From contig NZ_CP032155.1 of assembly GCF_008329905.1 (NCBI RefSeq), positions 1,674,001 to 1,738,000 on the forward strand: a DNA stretch of 64,000 nt. Direction: 5' to 3'. The position numbers were made by a program, and so were the translations under genes. The first letter of the stretch is position 1. The number at the start of each line of letters is the position of its first letter. This document shows, piece by piece, positions 17,867 to 26,949 of the stretch. This DNA is from Mycobacterium sp. ELW1. GTDB taxonomy: Bacteria > Actinomycetota > Actinomycetes > Mycobacteriales > Mycobacteriaceae. The notes below the pieces were generated by a model. The model did no database searches, had not been told where the DNA came from, and worked only from the letters and a program-made list of their open reading frames with translations.

Positions 17867-19767
17867 TGAGTCGGGATACCCTGTGTTGCAATACCACTGA
17901 CGATCTGTTGGCGCAGTACATGTCGCCGGACGGCACCATATCGGTACCCGACGACCTCACCCTCACCTCCTTTCTCGCCGGCCATGCCGAGCAGGAGGAG
18001 TACCGCGCCGCATATCGCTTCGTCGACTACTCCCGCGATCGTGACGGCAACATCGAGGAACTGAGCTGGCGATCGTTGGCGACCGCGTGCAATGCGGTGG
18101 CGGCCAGACTCCGGCAGATCACCGCACCCGGAGACCGGGTGGCGATACTGGCCCCCCAAGGGCTGCACTACGTCATCGGCTTCTTCGCCGCCATCCACGC
18201 CGGAACCATCGCGGTGCCGTTGTTCGTGCCCGCACTCTCCGGCCATGCCGAACGGCTGAGAGCGGTTCTTGCGGACTCGAATCCGCGCGTGATTCTGACC
18301 ACCTCGGGTGCAGCAGAATCGGTTCGTGACATGCTACGCGCCGTAGCCACCGCAGATCGGCCGCGCGTCATCGCCGTCGATGCCGTCCCGGTTTCCCTGG
18401 GACAGAACGCGATCGACATTGAACGCACTGCCGACGACATCGCCTACCTGCAGTACACGTCTGGATCGACGCGTACACCGGTCGGCGTCGAGATCACCCA
18501 TCGGTCCGCGTGCACCAACGTCGCACAGATGATTCTGGCGGGCCGGCTGGACATGGGAATTCGAAGCGTGAGCTGGCTTCCGCTCTACCATGACATGGGG
18601 CTGGTCATGATCATGTTCCCGATGTTGTGCGGCGGGCAGATCACGCTGATGGACCCGATGGCATTCGTCCGCCGCCCCTATCGATGGATCCGGCAACTCG
18701 CCGACGAAGCGGTGCACGGTCGGACTTTCGCAGCAGCACCGAATTTCGCCTTCGCCCTCTGCGCCGAGCGCGGCCTCCCGCCGGCTGGCGAGCACTTGGA
18801 CCTCGGCAACGTCGCTGGTTTGCTCAATGGCTCGGAACCCGTGACGATGGATGCGATCGATAAGTTCACCGCTGCGTTCGCTCCCTACGGCCTGCCCGCC
18901 ACGGCAATCAAGCCCTCGTATGGAATGGCCGAGGCGACCTTGTCGGTGGCCAGTATCGCCGACGGTGCCGCCGCCTCCGCGATCTACCTCGACAGGAGCA
19001 CGTTGGCCCAGGGCCATGCGGTTCCGGTGGCCGCAGGCACTCCGGGGAGCGTGTCACTCGTGTCTTGCGGCCAACCCATACCCGACCAATGGCTCGTCAT
19101 CGTCGACCCGGCTTCCGGCGCCGAGTTGCCCGATGGGTGCGTGGGAGAGATCTGGCTGCACGGCAACAATATTGGACGGGGGTACTGGGGACGCGCCGAC
19201 GAGACCCGACAGGTATTCGCGAACAAGCTGCAAACCCGTGTGGAAACCTCGAGCCACGCCGAGGGTGTGGCTGAAAGCGGAACATGGCTTGCGACCGGAG
19301 ATCTCGGTGTGTATCTCGACGGTGAGCTCTACATCACCGGCCGCAGCAAGGACCTGATCATCATCGATGGCCGCAACCACTACCCGGCCGACATCGAGGC
19401 CACCGTGAGCCAGTCCGCCCCGGCAATTCGGGACGGATACGTGGCGGCGTTCGCCATTGCGTCGAAACCATCGAACTCGCAATCCGGCACTGCAGGAGAG
19501 CGTCTCGTCATCGTGGCCGAACGCGCGGTCGGTGCGAGTCGGACGGACTCCGCCGTTGTCGCGGAAGCGGTACGGGCGGCAGTCGCCCGCACCCACCACA
19601 TCCCGGTCAGTGATTTCCGGCTGGTTCCCGCGGGACGATCCCGCGCACCACCAGTGGCAAGCTGGCACGAAATGCCTGTCGCGCGGCGTATCTTGCCGGG
19701 GAAGTCGGCTGAGCCTCAGTCCGCCAACTCCAGAATTTCGTCGAATCCCGCTGCCAGACAGTCGTAG
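17866..19767 (+). CDS. Fatty acyl-AMP ligase (FadD/FAAL), C-terminus frameshifted
   Basis: Long-chain fatty acyl adenylating enzyme of the FAAL class that feeds mycobacterial polyketide synthases. Seen: LQYTSGSTRTPVGVEITH (P-loop, about residue 195), YHDMGLVM, PSYGMAEATL, TGDLGVYLDGELYITGRSKD. The C-terminal lysine motif TTSGKLARNACRAAYLAG is encoded, but in another frame: a single missing base near 19633-19640 shifts reading, so the listed ORF ends in unrelated residues and runs 52 bp into the convergent gene. In the repaired frame the stop is at 19710-19712, 3 bp short of that gene. Without it the catalytic Lys is lost. Partner synthase not adjacent. Confidence 0.8.
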   Translation: MSRDTLCCNTTDDLLAQYMSPDGTISVPDDLTLTSFLAGHAEQEEYRAAYRFVDYSRDRDGNIEELSWRSLATACNAVAARLRQITAPGDRVAILAPQGLHYVIGFFAAIHAGTIAVPLFVPALSGHAERLRAVLADSNPRVILTTSGAAESVRDMLRAVATADRPRVIAVDAVPVSLGQNAIDIERTADDIAYLQYTSGSTRTPVGVEITHRSACTNVAQMILAGRLDMGIRSVSWLPLYHDMGLVMIMFPMLCGGQITLMDPMAFVRRPYRWIRQLADEAVHGRTFAAAPNFAFALCAERGLPPAGEHLDLGNVAGLLNGSEPVTMDAIDKFTAAFAPYGLPATAIKPSYGMAEATLSVASIADGAAASAIYLDRSTLAQGHAVPVAAGTPGSVSLVSCGQPIPDQWLVIVDPASGAELPDGCVGEIWLHGNNIGRGYWGRADETRQVFANKLQTRVETSSHAEGVAESGTWLATGDLGVYLDGELYITGRSKDLIIIDGRNHYPADIEATVSQSAPAIRDGYVAAFAIASKPSNSQSGTAGERLVIVAERAVGASRTDSAVVAEAVRAAVARTHHIPVSDFRLVPAGRSRAPPVASWHEMPVARRILPGKSAEPQSANSRISSNPAARQS

Positions 19768-21080
19768 AACACGTCGAAGTCCGGGATAGCGCCCGCGTCG
19801 ACGTCGATGCCGAGTGCACAGGTATCGACGTAGGTCAGCAAGGTCACGTTGACCGCCGCACCCACGGTCGGGCCGAAGGCGTATTGCTTGCGCACCCGCG
19901 CGCCGCCGAGATAGACGGGCACCGGAACCCCCGGGACGTCACTGCACAGGAAGTCGACGTTGCGCAGGATCGATCCGATGTACCAGCGCGGCATCGCGTT
20001 GAGGGCACCGGCGATCAATTGCGTGTACGGAATCGACTTTTCGTTACGCACCCGACCGGTGCACTCGTGAATGCTCCTGATGCGTCGCGCCGGATCGGTG
20101 ATCCCGGCGTGAACGTCGAACCGCATCAAGGTGATCCGGTTACCGCCGGTCTCGTCGTCTTCGGTGCGTAGGTTGATCGGCATCGTCAGATGCAGGTCGA
20201 AGACGCCGACACCGTGTTTGTCGTGGTAGCGGCGCAGGCCGCCGGCCACCCCTGCGACGAACGCGTCGTTGAGTGCGCCACCGCTGCGGTGGGCGGCTTC
20301 GCGCAGTCGCGGCATCGGAACGTCGAGCACGCTGAGCCTGCGAACCAGTGTCCGGTCTTTCATCAGCGCAGAGCCCGGTTTGTTCACCGGGCGAATCGTC
20401 CGATACACCGACGCGGCCAGTTCGCCCGCGGACTCGACGGTGTGCCGGGGACGTCGAATGATGTTGAACAACAACCTCGGAGCGATCTTGACCGACTCGC
20501 TGAGCAGAGTGCCGATCACGCCGGCGTCGTAGCGCAGGGCATCGCCGTACTCCGCCAGGGGTTGGCGCGCAGGAACGGCCGGCGCCGCGGGCATCGTCTC
20601 GACGCCCTGAGCATCCTCGCTCAGATCGAAGAGCCGCATCGCGATCTGAACGCCACCGACGCCATCGGTCAATGCATGGTGGAATTTGCACAACACGGCA
20701 GCAGCGCCGTCGTCGAGGCCCTCGATCAGAGTGACCTCCCACATCGGCCGGGCCCGGTCGAAGTCAGACATCGCGGCCAGCCGGGCCATCTCGAGCACAC
20801 CGTCCAGATTCCCCGGCTCCGGCGCCGATACCCGGCGCATGTGATAGTCCAGATCGAAGTCGGGGGCATACTCCCAGCGCGGCGGAGTCGGCGGCGGTGA
20901 GTTCACCACTCGCTGACGGAACATCGGTAGTTCGCGGCTGACCAGATCGAACCGCTCCCGCACCAGATCCCAATCCGGGGTCCGGTCGAGAAGTATCACC
21001 GTCACCACCGTGGATCTCAGCCGCGGATCGGCTTCCATCGACCAGGTGAACGCGTCTGTATTGCGCATGAATTCGGTCAT
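19716..21080 (-). CDS. Wax ester synthase/diacylglycerol acyltransferase (WS/DGAT)
   Basis: 454 residues, a usual length for mycobacterial Tgs proteins that make triacylglycerol or wax esters. The active-site HHxxxDG motif is present in KFHHALTDGVGG (about 133-144). N-terminal MTEFMRNTDAFTWSME and the C-terminal blocks PINLRTEDDETGGNRIT and LCSDVPGVPVPVYLGGA also fit the family. Acts at the membrane or lipid droplet. Many paralogues exist in mycobacteria, so no gene number is assigned. It converges with the acyl-AMP ligase, so a joint operon is excluded. Confidence 0.88.
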   Translation of the reverse strand: MTEFMRNTDAFTWSMEADPRLRSTVVTVILLDRTPDWDLVRERFDLVSRELPMFRQRVVNSPPPTPPRWEYAPDFDLDYHMRRVSAPEPGNLDGVLEMARLAAMSDFDRARPMWEVTLIEGLDDGAAAVLCKFHHALTDGVGGVQIAMRLFDLSEDAQGVETMPAAPAVPARQPLAEYGDALRYDAGVIGTLLSESVKIAPRLLFNIIRRPRHTVESAGELAASVYRTIRPVNKPGSALMKDRTLVRRLSVLDVPMPRLREAAHRSGGALNDAFVAGVAGGLRRYHDKHGVGVFDLHLTMPINLRTEDDETGGNRITLMRFDVHAGITDPARRIRSIHECTGRVRNEKSIPYTQLIAGALNAMPRWYIGSILRNVDFLCSDVPGVPVPVYLGGARVRKQYAFGPTVGAAVNVTLLTYVDTCALGIDVDAGAIPDFDVFYDCLAAGFDEILELAD

Positions 21081-21194
21081 GATCTGCTCCCACCCTGAAC
21101 GTACGACGCCATGGCATCGGGCAAAGCGTCACCGGGTCAGTTGGTGACTTTGTTCCCTAATACCGAGGCCCTCAGGCGGGGCAGAAGGAGAGCG

Positions 21195-22562
21195 TCAGCC
21201 TGCCGCGGGCAATGGCACTCCCCGCGCACCCACGTTCCAAGCGGCGACGTCGCCGAGCCCCAGGTGCTCGCGCAGCGTCGTGCCGGTGTACTCGGTGCGG
21301 AACAACCCGCGCCGCTGCAGCTCGGGGACGACCGAGTCGACGAAGTCGTTGAAAGTGCCGGGCGTTGTCGCCGACGACACCATGAAGCCGTCGGCCTCCC
21401 CGGCAGTGAACGATTCCTCGATCTGGTCGGCAACCTGCGCCGCCGTCCCGACGAACTGCGGCAACAACACCCCCTGCGCGTACCAGGCGCCGACGTCGCG
21501 CAACGTCAGGCTGTCCCGGTTGGCCACCCGGCGCACCGCGTCGAAAAGCCCTTGGGTGCCGCTGACTTGGACGTCTTCGACCGGCGCGTCCAGGTCGTAG
21601 CCGGAGAAGTCGTGGTCGGTGTGGACGCTCAGTGTGATCAGCCCGGAGATCGGGTCGGCGAGTTCGTTGTGATAGGCCTGCTTCTCGCGAGCGATGGATT
21701 CGGTCTCCCCGATGAACGGGATGAACGCCGGGAAGATCAGCACCGTGTCGGGATCGCGGCCGAAGTTCACCGCCCGCGACTTGATGTCGTCGTAGTAGGC
21801 GCGCCGGCCCTCCGGGGTGGGGTCGATCTCGAAGATCGCCTCAGCCCAGCGGGCCGCGAAGTCCCTGCCGGTGCTCGACGACCCGGCCTGGATCAACACC
21901 GGCCTGCCCTGCGGGGAATGCGGAACATTCAGCGGCCCGCGGGATCGGAAGTAGCGGCCGTTGTGGTCGACATGCCTGATCCGGTCGGGGTCGGCGAACA
22001 CCCCGGACTCTTTGTCCAGGACCAGTGCGTCGGGTTCCCAACTCGACCACAGCTCGAGGGTCGTCCGGACGAACTCGTCGGCACGCTCGTACCGGAACTC
22101 GTGACCGAGGTGCTCGTCGTGGCCGAAGTTCTGCGCCTCTCCTTGGGTCAGCGATGTCACGATGTTCCACGCCACGCGTCCGCGGGTGATGTGATCGAGG
22201 CTCGCGAAGATCCGCGCCAGCTCGTACGGATGAAAATAGGTGGCGGATTTGGTGATTGCCAGTCCCAGCCGCGACGTGACGGCCGCGATACTGGCGGCCA
22301 CGATCGACGGGTCCAGGGTGGCAGTGGCTTGAGTGCCGCGCCGCAGGGGTTCGGCGATTCCGTCACCGAACCGGACCGGCGCGGCCAGCAGGTCGGCGAA
22401 GAACAGGAAGTCGAACTTTCCGCGCTCCAGGATGCGCCCGATGCGGTGGTAGTACTCCGGGGTGAGGAAGCCGGTGTCGCTGGCCGGATGCCGCCAGGCG
22501 GCGTGTGAGTGGGTGACCTGGGAGGCGATCTGGAAGCCGCCGAGGTGCAGTTGCCGGGTCAT
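21195..22562 (-). CDS. FMN-dependent NtaA/SnaA/DszA-type monooxygenase
   Basis: 455 residues from ATG 22562, with GGAGGA about 8 bp upstream. Luciferase-fold family of nitrilotriacetate and sulfone monooxygenases: FLFFADLLAAPVRFGDG, RLGLAITKSATYFHPYELAR, HITRGRVAWNIVTSL, RPVLIQAGSSSTGRDFAARW. A longer open frame extends to 23540, but that part lies antisense-in-frame over the next gene and is not family-like. Same strand as and 89 bp below a DszC-like flavoprotein, which suggests a joint role in oxidising organosulfur or similar compounds. Needs reduced FMN. Confidence 0.87.
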   Translation of the reverse strand: MTRQLHLGGFQIASQVTHSHAAWRHPASDTGFLTPEYYHRIGRILERGKFDFLFFADLLAAPVRFGDGIAEPLRRGTQATATLDPSIVAASIAAVTSRLGLAITKSATYFHPYELARIFASLDHITRGRVAWNIVTSLTQGEAQNFGHDEHLGHEFRYERADEFVRTTLELWSSWEPDALVLDKESGVFADPDRIRHVDHNGRYFRSRGPLNVPHSPQGRPVLIQAGSSSTGRDFAARWAEAIFEIDPTPEGRRAYYDDIKSRAVNFGRDPDTVLIFPAFIPFIGETESIAREKQAYHNELADPISGLITLSVHTDHDFSGYDLDAPVEDVQVSGTQGLFDAVRRVANRDSLTLRDVGAWYAQGVLLPQFVGTAAQVADQIEESFTAGEADGFMVSSATTPGTFNDFVDSVVPELQRRGLFRTEYTGTTLREHLGLGDVAAWNVGARGVPLPAAG

Positions 22563-22582
22563 GAGGTGTCCTCCAGGTACGT

Positions 22583-22639
22583 CGAGATCGACGAAATGTA
22601 GGGATCTACTCGCCCTTCCGCTGCGAAACGTCGGTTTGG
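22583..22639. repeat. 57-bp dispersed palindromic element, copy B
   Basis: Left arm CGAGATCGACG is identical to copy A; core TACTCG sits at the same offset of 24; the right arm is CGTCGGTTTGG, as in copy C. Outer length is again exactly 57 bp. It lies in the 89-bp space between two same-strand monooxygenase genes, so here it would sit inside a transcript. Confidence 0.72.
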
Positions 22640-22651
22640 GCGAAAGAGGGA

Positions 22652-23863
22652 TCAGAAGTAGGCGTTGGCCGGGATCGGCGTGCCGTGTAACAGGTTCTGC
22701 CCGACGACCCGAGCCTTGTACGCAACCGGGTTGTGCAGGGTGATGGTGCGGATGTTGCGCCAGTGCCGGTCCAGATTGCGCTGACGGCTGGCCGCGCTGG
22801 CCCCGCCGAGCTCGAGCAGCCGGGTGGCCGCGTCCAGCGCGACCTCGTCGAGGTGGACCTTCACCTTCGCGACCTTGAGCTGCGCCTCGGACGCCAGGTC
22901 GGCGTCGGGCACGCCGTCTTGCACCGAGTCCGTCGCCGCCTCGATGGCCGACGCCGCGTCCAGCACGGCCGCCCGCGCGATGTAGGCGGTGCTGGCCAGC
23001 TCGCCGAGCTGACGCTGATACAGCGGATCGTCGACCGGACGCTCGGTCAGTGCGTGGCTGAAGCTGCGGGTGCGCGAGCGCAGCAGCTCGGCGCCGTCGT
23101 CGACGATCGACTGCAGCACACCGGCGACGACGGCGTGGATATACAGCTGCAGCGCCGCGTACTGCACCGTCGGCACCGGCTCGGCGTCGTACGGCGTGTC
23201 GGCCAGAACCTCGTCGGGTGCGACGTCGACGCTGGTGAACACGGTGGTCCCGGTACCGGTCCGGCGCTGGCCGAAGCCGTCCCAGTCGTCGACCAGCCGT
23301 ACCCCGTCCCGGTCGGCGGGCACGATCACGGTGGCCACCGAGTCGTGGTCGGTGGTCGCGGTCACGGTCAGATAGTCGGCGAACAGCGTCCCGGTGCTGT
23401 AGTACTTCTCGCCGGTCAGCCGATAGCCGCCGGGTACGGGCAGCAGCCGGGTGTTGAACACCAGGCTGCCGACTGCGTTCGCCCCCTTCTCGCTGAAGGC
23501 GTTGCCCACGATGTAGCCGTCGGCGACCTTGGCCAGCCACTGCCGCGACCGGGGTTCGGAGAGGGTCCTGAGGCGTTCTTCCACGAACCAGAAGTGGGTC
23601 CGGAAGATATGAGCCACAATCGGATCCGCTGCAGCGACATCGATCACGGTCGAAAACAATTGACGGACACTGAAATTCGATCCGCTCAGCTCGGTCGGTA
23701 GTCGCAGGCTGCCGAACCCGGCCTGCTTGAGCGCGTTGACTTGGTCAAAGGGGTTCTCGTCGTTGAGGTCTCGGTCCTGGGCGCCGGATCGGATCTGGGT
23801 CAGCAGATCATCGAACTCCGCTGTGCCGGGCAGGATGCGGTGGACAGGCTGCACTGTGGTCAT
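22652..23863 (-). CDS. Acyl-CoA dehydrogenase-like flavin monooxygenase (DszC/SfnC type)
   Basis: 403 residues with the acyl-CoA dehydrogenase fold. Seen: an N-terminal helical part (ALKQAGFGSLRLPTELSG), a middle beta domain (GYRLTGEKYYSTGTLFADYL), and the C-terminal helical part ending LLELGGASAASRQRNLDRHW. The GKKFYSTG-like block marks the DszC/SfnC branch, which uses FMNH2 and oxygen rather than dehydrogenating acyl-CoA. The paired DszA-type gene downstream supports a two-step sulfone or sulfonate oxidation; the true substrate is not known. Confidence 0.85.
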   Translation of the reverse strand: MTTVQPVHRILPGTAEFDDLLTQIRSGAQDRDLNDENPFDQVNALKQAGFGSLRLPTELSGSNFSVRQLFSTVIDVAAADPIVAHIFRTHFWFVEERLRTLSEPRSRQWLAKVADGYIVGNAFSEKGANAVGSLVFNTRLLPVPGGYRLTGEKYYSTGTLFADYLTVTATTDHDSVATVIVPADRDGVRLVDDWDGFGQRRTGTGTTVFTSVDVAPDEVLADTPYDAEPVPTVQYAALQLYIHAVVAGVLQSIVDDGAELLRSRTRSFSHALTERPVDDPLYQRQLGELASTAYIARAAVLDAASAIEAATDSVQDGVPDADLASEAQLKVAKVKVHLDEVALDAATRLLELGGASAASRQRNLDRHWRNIRTITLHNPVAYKARVVGQNLLHGTPIPANAYF

Positions 23864-23992
23864 GGTCTCGTTCTACGCCGAAGCCGCTCCCGCGAGCACT
23901 GCTTTGACTCACCCCGAACCTAAGGAGCGCGACGGCGCATTCCATTCCCGCCCCCGGCGAGGCAGAATCGACGGCATGACAGGCCGGCGGCG

Positions 23993-25264
23993 ATGACTCT
24001 GAACGAGAAGCGCCGCCGCGCCCACGACAAACTCGCCGCGCTACCCGGGGTTCGGCCGATCCGCCGCCCGGTCACAGCGGCCGGATCCGACGAATTCGAC
24101 CTGTACTACGTGCGCACCGGCCGCAAGACCAAGCATCCGCTGGTCATCATCCCCGGTGGGCCGGGTGCGGCGTCGATCGCGCTCTACCGGGGCCTGCGCC
24201 GCCGGGCCGCCGCCGAGGGTCTCGACGTGATCATGATCGAACACCGGGGCATCGGGATGTCGCGGCACGACGACAACGGCGCCGACCTGCCGCCCGAGGC
24301 GTTGACCATCGAGCAGGTGGTCGACGACGTCGCCGCGGTGCTCGATGACGCCCAGGTGGACAGCGCTGTCATCTACGGCACGTCCTACGGCACGTATATC
24401 GCCGCGGGGGTCGGGGTGCGCCACCCGTCTCGGGTGTTCGCGATGGTCTTGGATTCGCCGCTGCTGGCCGGTGACGACATCGAGGTGGTTCGCCAGACCG
24501 TGCGCAGCGTGCTGTGGCACGGCCGGGAGTCCGACACCCAGGAACTGGCGGACAAGGTCCGCCGGCTGGCCGATGAGGGCGTGATGACCCCGGCCGGGGC
24601 GCAGCTCGCCGCCACCGTGTACGGCTTCGGTGGTGCGCAGCTGCTGGACCGGCAGTTGGACCTGCTGCTGGCCGGCCGCAACCTGGTCTGGACTGTCATG
24701 GGGCACTTCGGGGATTTGATGGTGAACCGAAAAGCGCCGTACCGCAACGAGAGCGACCTGGTCGGACGGATCGGCTATCGCGAGCTCAACTACGCGGCCG
24801 ATCCGGACGGTCTGCCGCTGGACCCGGCTGTGGCCATGCACGAGTTCGCCGCCGGCGAGGCGACGCGGTTCGAGGCTGAGCCGTTCGACCTGGTTGCGGA
24901 GATGCCGAAGTTCACCTGGCCCACCGTGGTGGTCTCCGGCGGGCGCGACCTGATCACGCCGCCCGCGGTTGCCGATCGCATCGCCGAGCTGATTCCCGGC
25001 TCTGTGTTGGTGCGATTACCGACCACCGGTCACAGTGTGCTCGACACCAAGGAGCGGGCTGCGCTGCGGATCGCCGAGGCGGCAGCCATCGGCCGGATCG
25101 ACACTCTGCGGACACAGGAGGCGGCGCTCGACGCGATGCCGAACGTGCCTGCGGTGCGGCTGATGGTGTCGGCGTTGGCTGTGGCGGCCCGGGTCGAGGC
25201 GGTGCTACCCGCAGCGGTCCCGCGCGTGGTGACCCGGACTCTTCCCAAGCCTGTTACTTCGTGA
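23993..25264 (+). CDS. Alpha/beta hydrolase, prolyl aminopeptidase-like
   Basis: 423 residues. Oxyanion block IIPGGPGAASIALYRG (about 50), MIEHRGIGMS (about 81), nucleophile elbow YGTSYGTY with Ser (about 126), and the catalytic His in LPTTGHSVLD (about 345); the acid is probably the Asp in SGGRDLITPP. This arrangement matches S33 proline iminopeptidases and related esterases. No signal sequence. Divergent from the DszC-like gene; its 3' end overlaps the convergent oppA by 11 bp. Confidence 0.82.
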   Translation: MTLNEKRRRAHDKLAALPGVRPIRRPVTAAGSDEFDLYYVRTGRKTKHPLVIIPGGPGAASIALYRGLRRRAAAEGLDVIMIEHRGIGMSRHDDNGADLPPEALTIEQVVDDVAAVLDDAQVDSAVIYGTSYGTYIAAGVGVRHPSRVFAMVLDSPLLAGDDIEVVRQTVRSVLWHGRESDTQELADKVRRLADEGVMTPAGAQLAATVYGFGGAQLLDRQLDLLLAGRNLVWTVMGHFGDLMVNRKAPYRNESDLVGRIGYRELNYAADPDGLPLDPAVAMHEFAAGEATRFEAEPFDLVAEMPKFTWPTVVVSGGRDLITPPAVADRIAELIPGSVLVRLPTTGHSVLDTKERAALRIAEAAAIGRIDTLRTQEAALDAMPNVPAVRLMVSALAVAARVEAVLPAAVPRVVTRTLPKPVTS

Positions 25265-26939
25265 ATCCGATTGCGGTGTAATTCAAGTCACCCAAGCCCG
25301 CCGGCCCGTAGTTGGCCAGGTTGCTGCGCACCGCGACATTGCCCGCTGACTGGAACAGCGGCAGGCTGAATCCCTCGCCGAAGATCAGTTTGTCCACCTC
25401 GTTGGCCAGGCCGCGCGCCTTGTCCGGGTCGAGTTCGTTGAGCACCAACTCGACCTTGGCGTCGATGTCGGGGCTGCTGATCTTGCCGAAGTTGCTCTCG
25501 GCTCCGGTGGTGTAGATCTGATTCAGGCAGCACAGCGCGAAAGCGTCACCCACCCAGGAGAATTGGGCGATATCGAAATCGCCCGGGATGATGTGGTTGG
25601 TGAAGAACCCGTTACCGGGCTTGGCATCGATCTGCAGGTTCACCCCGATCTGGGCCAGGCTGTTCTGCGCGACGAGCGCTACCTGCCTCGTGGTCTGCGC
25701 GTCATAGAGGACGTCGCGAATGACCAGCTGTTTGCCATCCTTCTCCCGGAACTGCCCGTTGAGCTTCCAGCCGAGAGCATCGAGTTCTTGTTTTGCCTTC
25801 TCCGGGTTGAAGGCCACCACTTCACTGTTGTCCTGGTAGCCCTTCTGGCCCGCCACGTAGATATGGTTGTTCAACGGAACGGGCTTGTCGACCAAACCGC
25901 GTTGTGTCACATCGGCGATCGCCTGCCGGTCGATGCCCTTGGAAACGGCCAGCCGCAGCGCCTTGTCCGACAAGATCGAGCCGGGTGCGCCGTTGAAGGT
26001 GAAGTGATACCAGCTCAGCCCCGGCGACCGCCGGATCGAGATGCCTGCGGTACGCCGGGCGATCGTCAGTTCGTCCAGGGAGCCCAGGCCGGTGGCATCG
26101 ATCGTGTTGTTCTGCAGCGCAGGGAGTCTCGCCGCATCGTCGAGCACCAGGAAGGTGAACGAGTCGAGCAGCGGGGGAGTGCCCCACCACTTCGGGTTGC
26201 GGGTCAGCACGATGCGCTGGGCGGTGCGATCCAGCGACGAGATCAGGAACGGGCCTGCCGACGGTCCGGGGCCGTTGAGTTGTCCCTTGTTGAACACGTC
26301 AGGGTTGGCGGTCATGGCCTTGGGCAGCAGCATGGTGTTGCCCGCGAACATCCCGCGCCATTCGGCGTAGTGCTTGGCGAAGGTGATGACGGCCTGGCGG
26401 TCATCGACACCCTTCGTGACCGATGCGACCCGATCGCTGCCGTTGGGCGAAGCGATCGCGAAGGCCTTGTCCTTACCACTGGTGGCGTTGATCTGAGAGG
26501 CGATGTCCTCCCAGGTGATAGGGGTGCCATCGGACCAGACGGCTTTCGGGTTGATCGTGTAGGTGACAACCTGCGGGTCGGTGCCCGTGAGTTCGACGCT
26601 GGTGAAGTAGTCGTTGTTGACCTTCATCGAACCGTCGGCGGCGATGACGAACGCACGTGGCATGGTAGGCCGCAGAATCCCGCCGGTGTCGGCCTCGTTG
26701 CCGTCGATGTTCAGGGTGTTCCAGTTCGACGGGAACGACGACAACGCCAGTCGCAGGTTGCCGCCGTTGCGCAGCGTGGCCGGGTCTTGTGGATTGATAT
26801 CGCTGGTCGAGCCCAGCTCGGCGTTGCCGCCCGCGGACGGGACGTCGCGCTTGCTGCCTGAGCAGCCCGCCACCACCAGACTTGCCACGACTGCCAGCAC
26901 TGCAATTCGGCCGGCGCTCCGGCGGATCGATCGGGTCAC
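25254..26939 (-). CDS. oppA: Oligopeptide-binding lipoprotein OppA
   Basis: 561 residues. Signal sequence with lipobox VVAGC (Cys about 26) then a family 5 solute-binding domain: VTYTINPKAVWSDGTPITWE is the family block, and RLAVSKGIDRQAIADV lies further on. Captures peptides outside the membrane and hands them to OppBC. Last gene of the oppB-oppC-oppD-oppA operon (10-bp gap after oppD), the same order as Rv1283c-Rv1280c. Confidence 0.9.
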   Translation of the reverse strand: MTRSIRRSAGRIAVLAVVASLVVAGCSGSKRDVPSAGGNAELGSTSDINPQDPATLRNGGNLRLALSSFPSNWNTLNIDGNEADTGGILRPTMPRAFVIAADGSMKVNNDYFTSVELTGTDPQVVTYTINPKAVWSDGTPITWEDIASQINATSGKDKAFAIASPNGSDRVASVTKGVDDRQAVITFAKHYAEWRGMFAGNTMLLPKAMTANPDVFNKGQLNGPGPSAGPFLISSLDRTAQRIVLTRNPKWWGTPPLLDSFTFLVLDDAARLPALQNNTIDATGLGSLDELTIARRTAGISIRRSPGLSWYHFTFNGAPGSILSDKALRLAVSKGIDRQAIADVTQRGLVDKPVPLNNHIYVAGQKGYQDNSEVVAFNPEKAKQELDALGWKLNGQFREKDGKQLVIRDVLYDAQTTRQVALVAQNSLAQIGVNLQIDAKPGNGFFTNHIIPGDFDIAQFSWVGDAFALCCLNQIYTTGAESNFGKISSPDIDAKVELVLNELDPDKARGLANEVDKLIFGEGFSLPLFQSAGNVAVRSNLANYGPAGLGDLNYTAIGFTK

Positions 26940-26949
26940 GCCACTGATG

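Noticed and set aside
21195..23540. A single 781-codon minus-strand ORF covering the DszA-like gene and more
   Set aside because: The N-terminal 326 codons are an Arg/Gly-rich shadow of the DszC-like gene; the ATG at 22562 has a good ribosome site and starts the family sequence.
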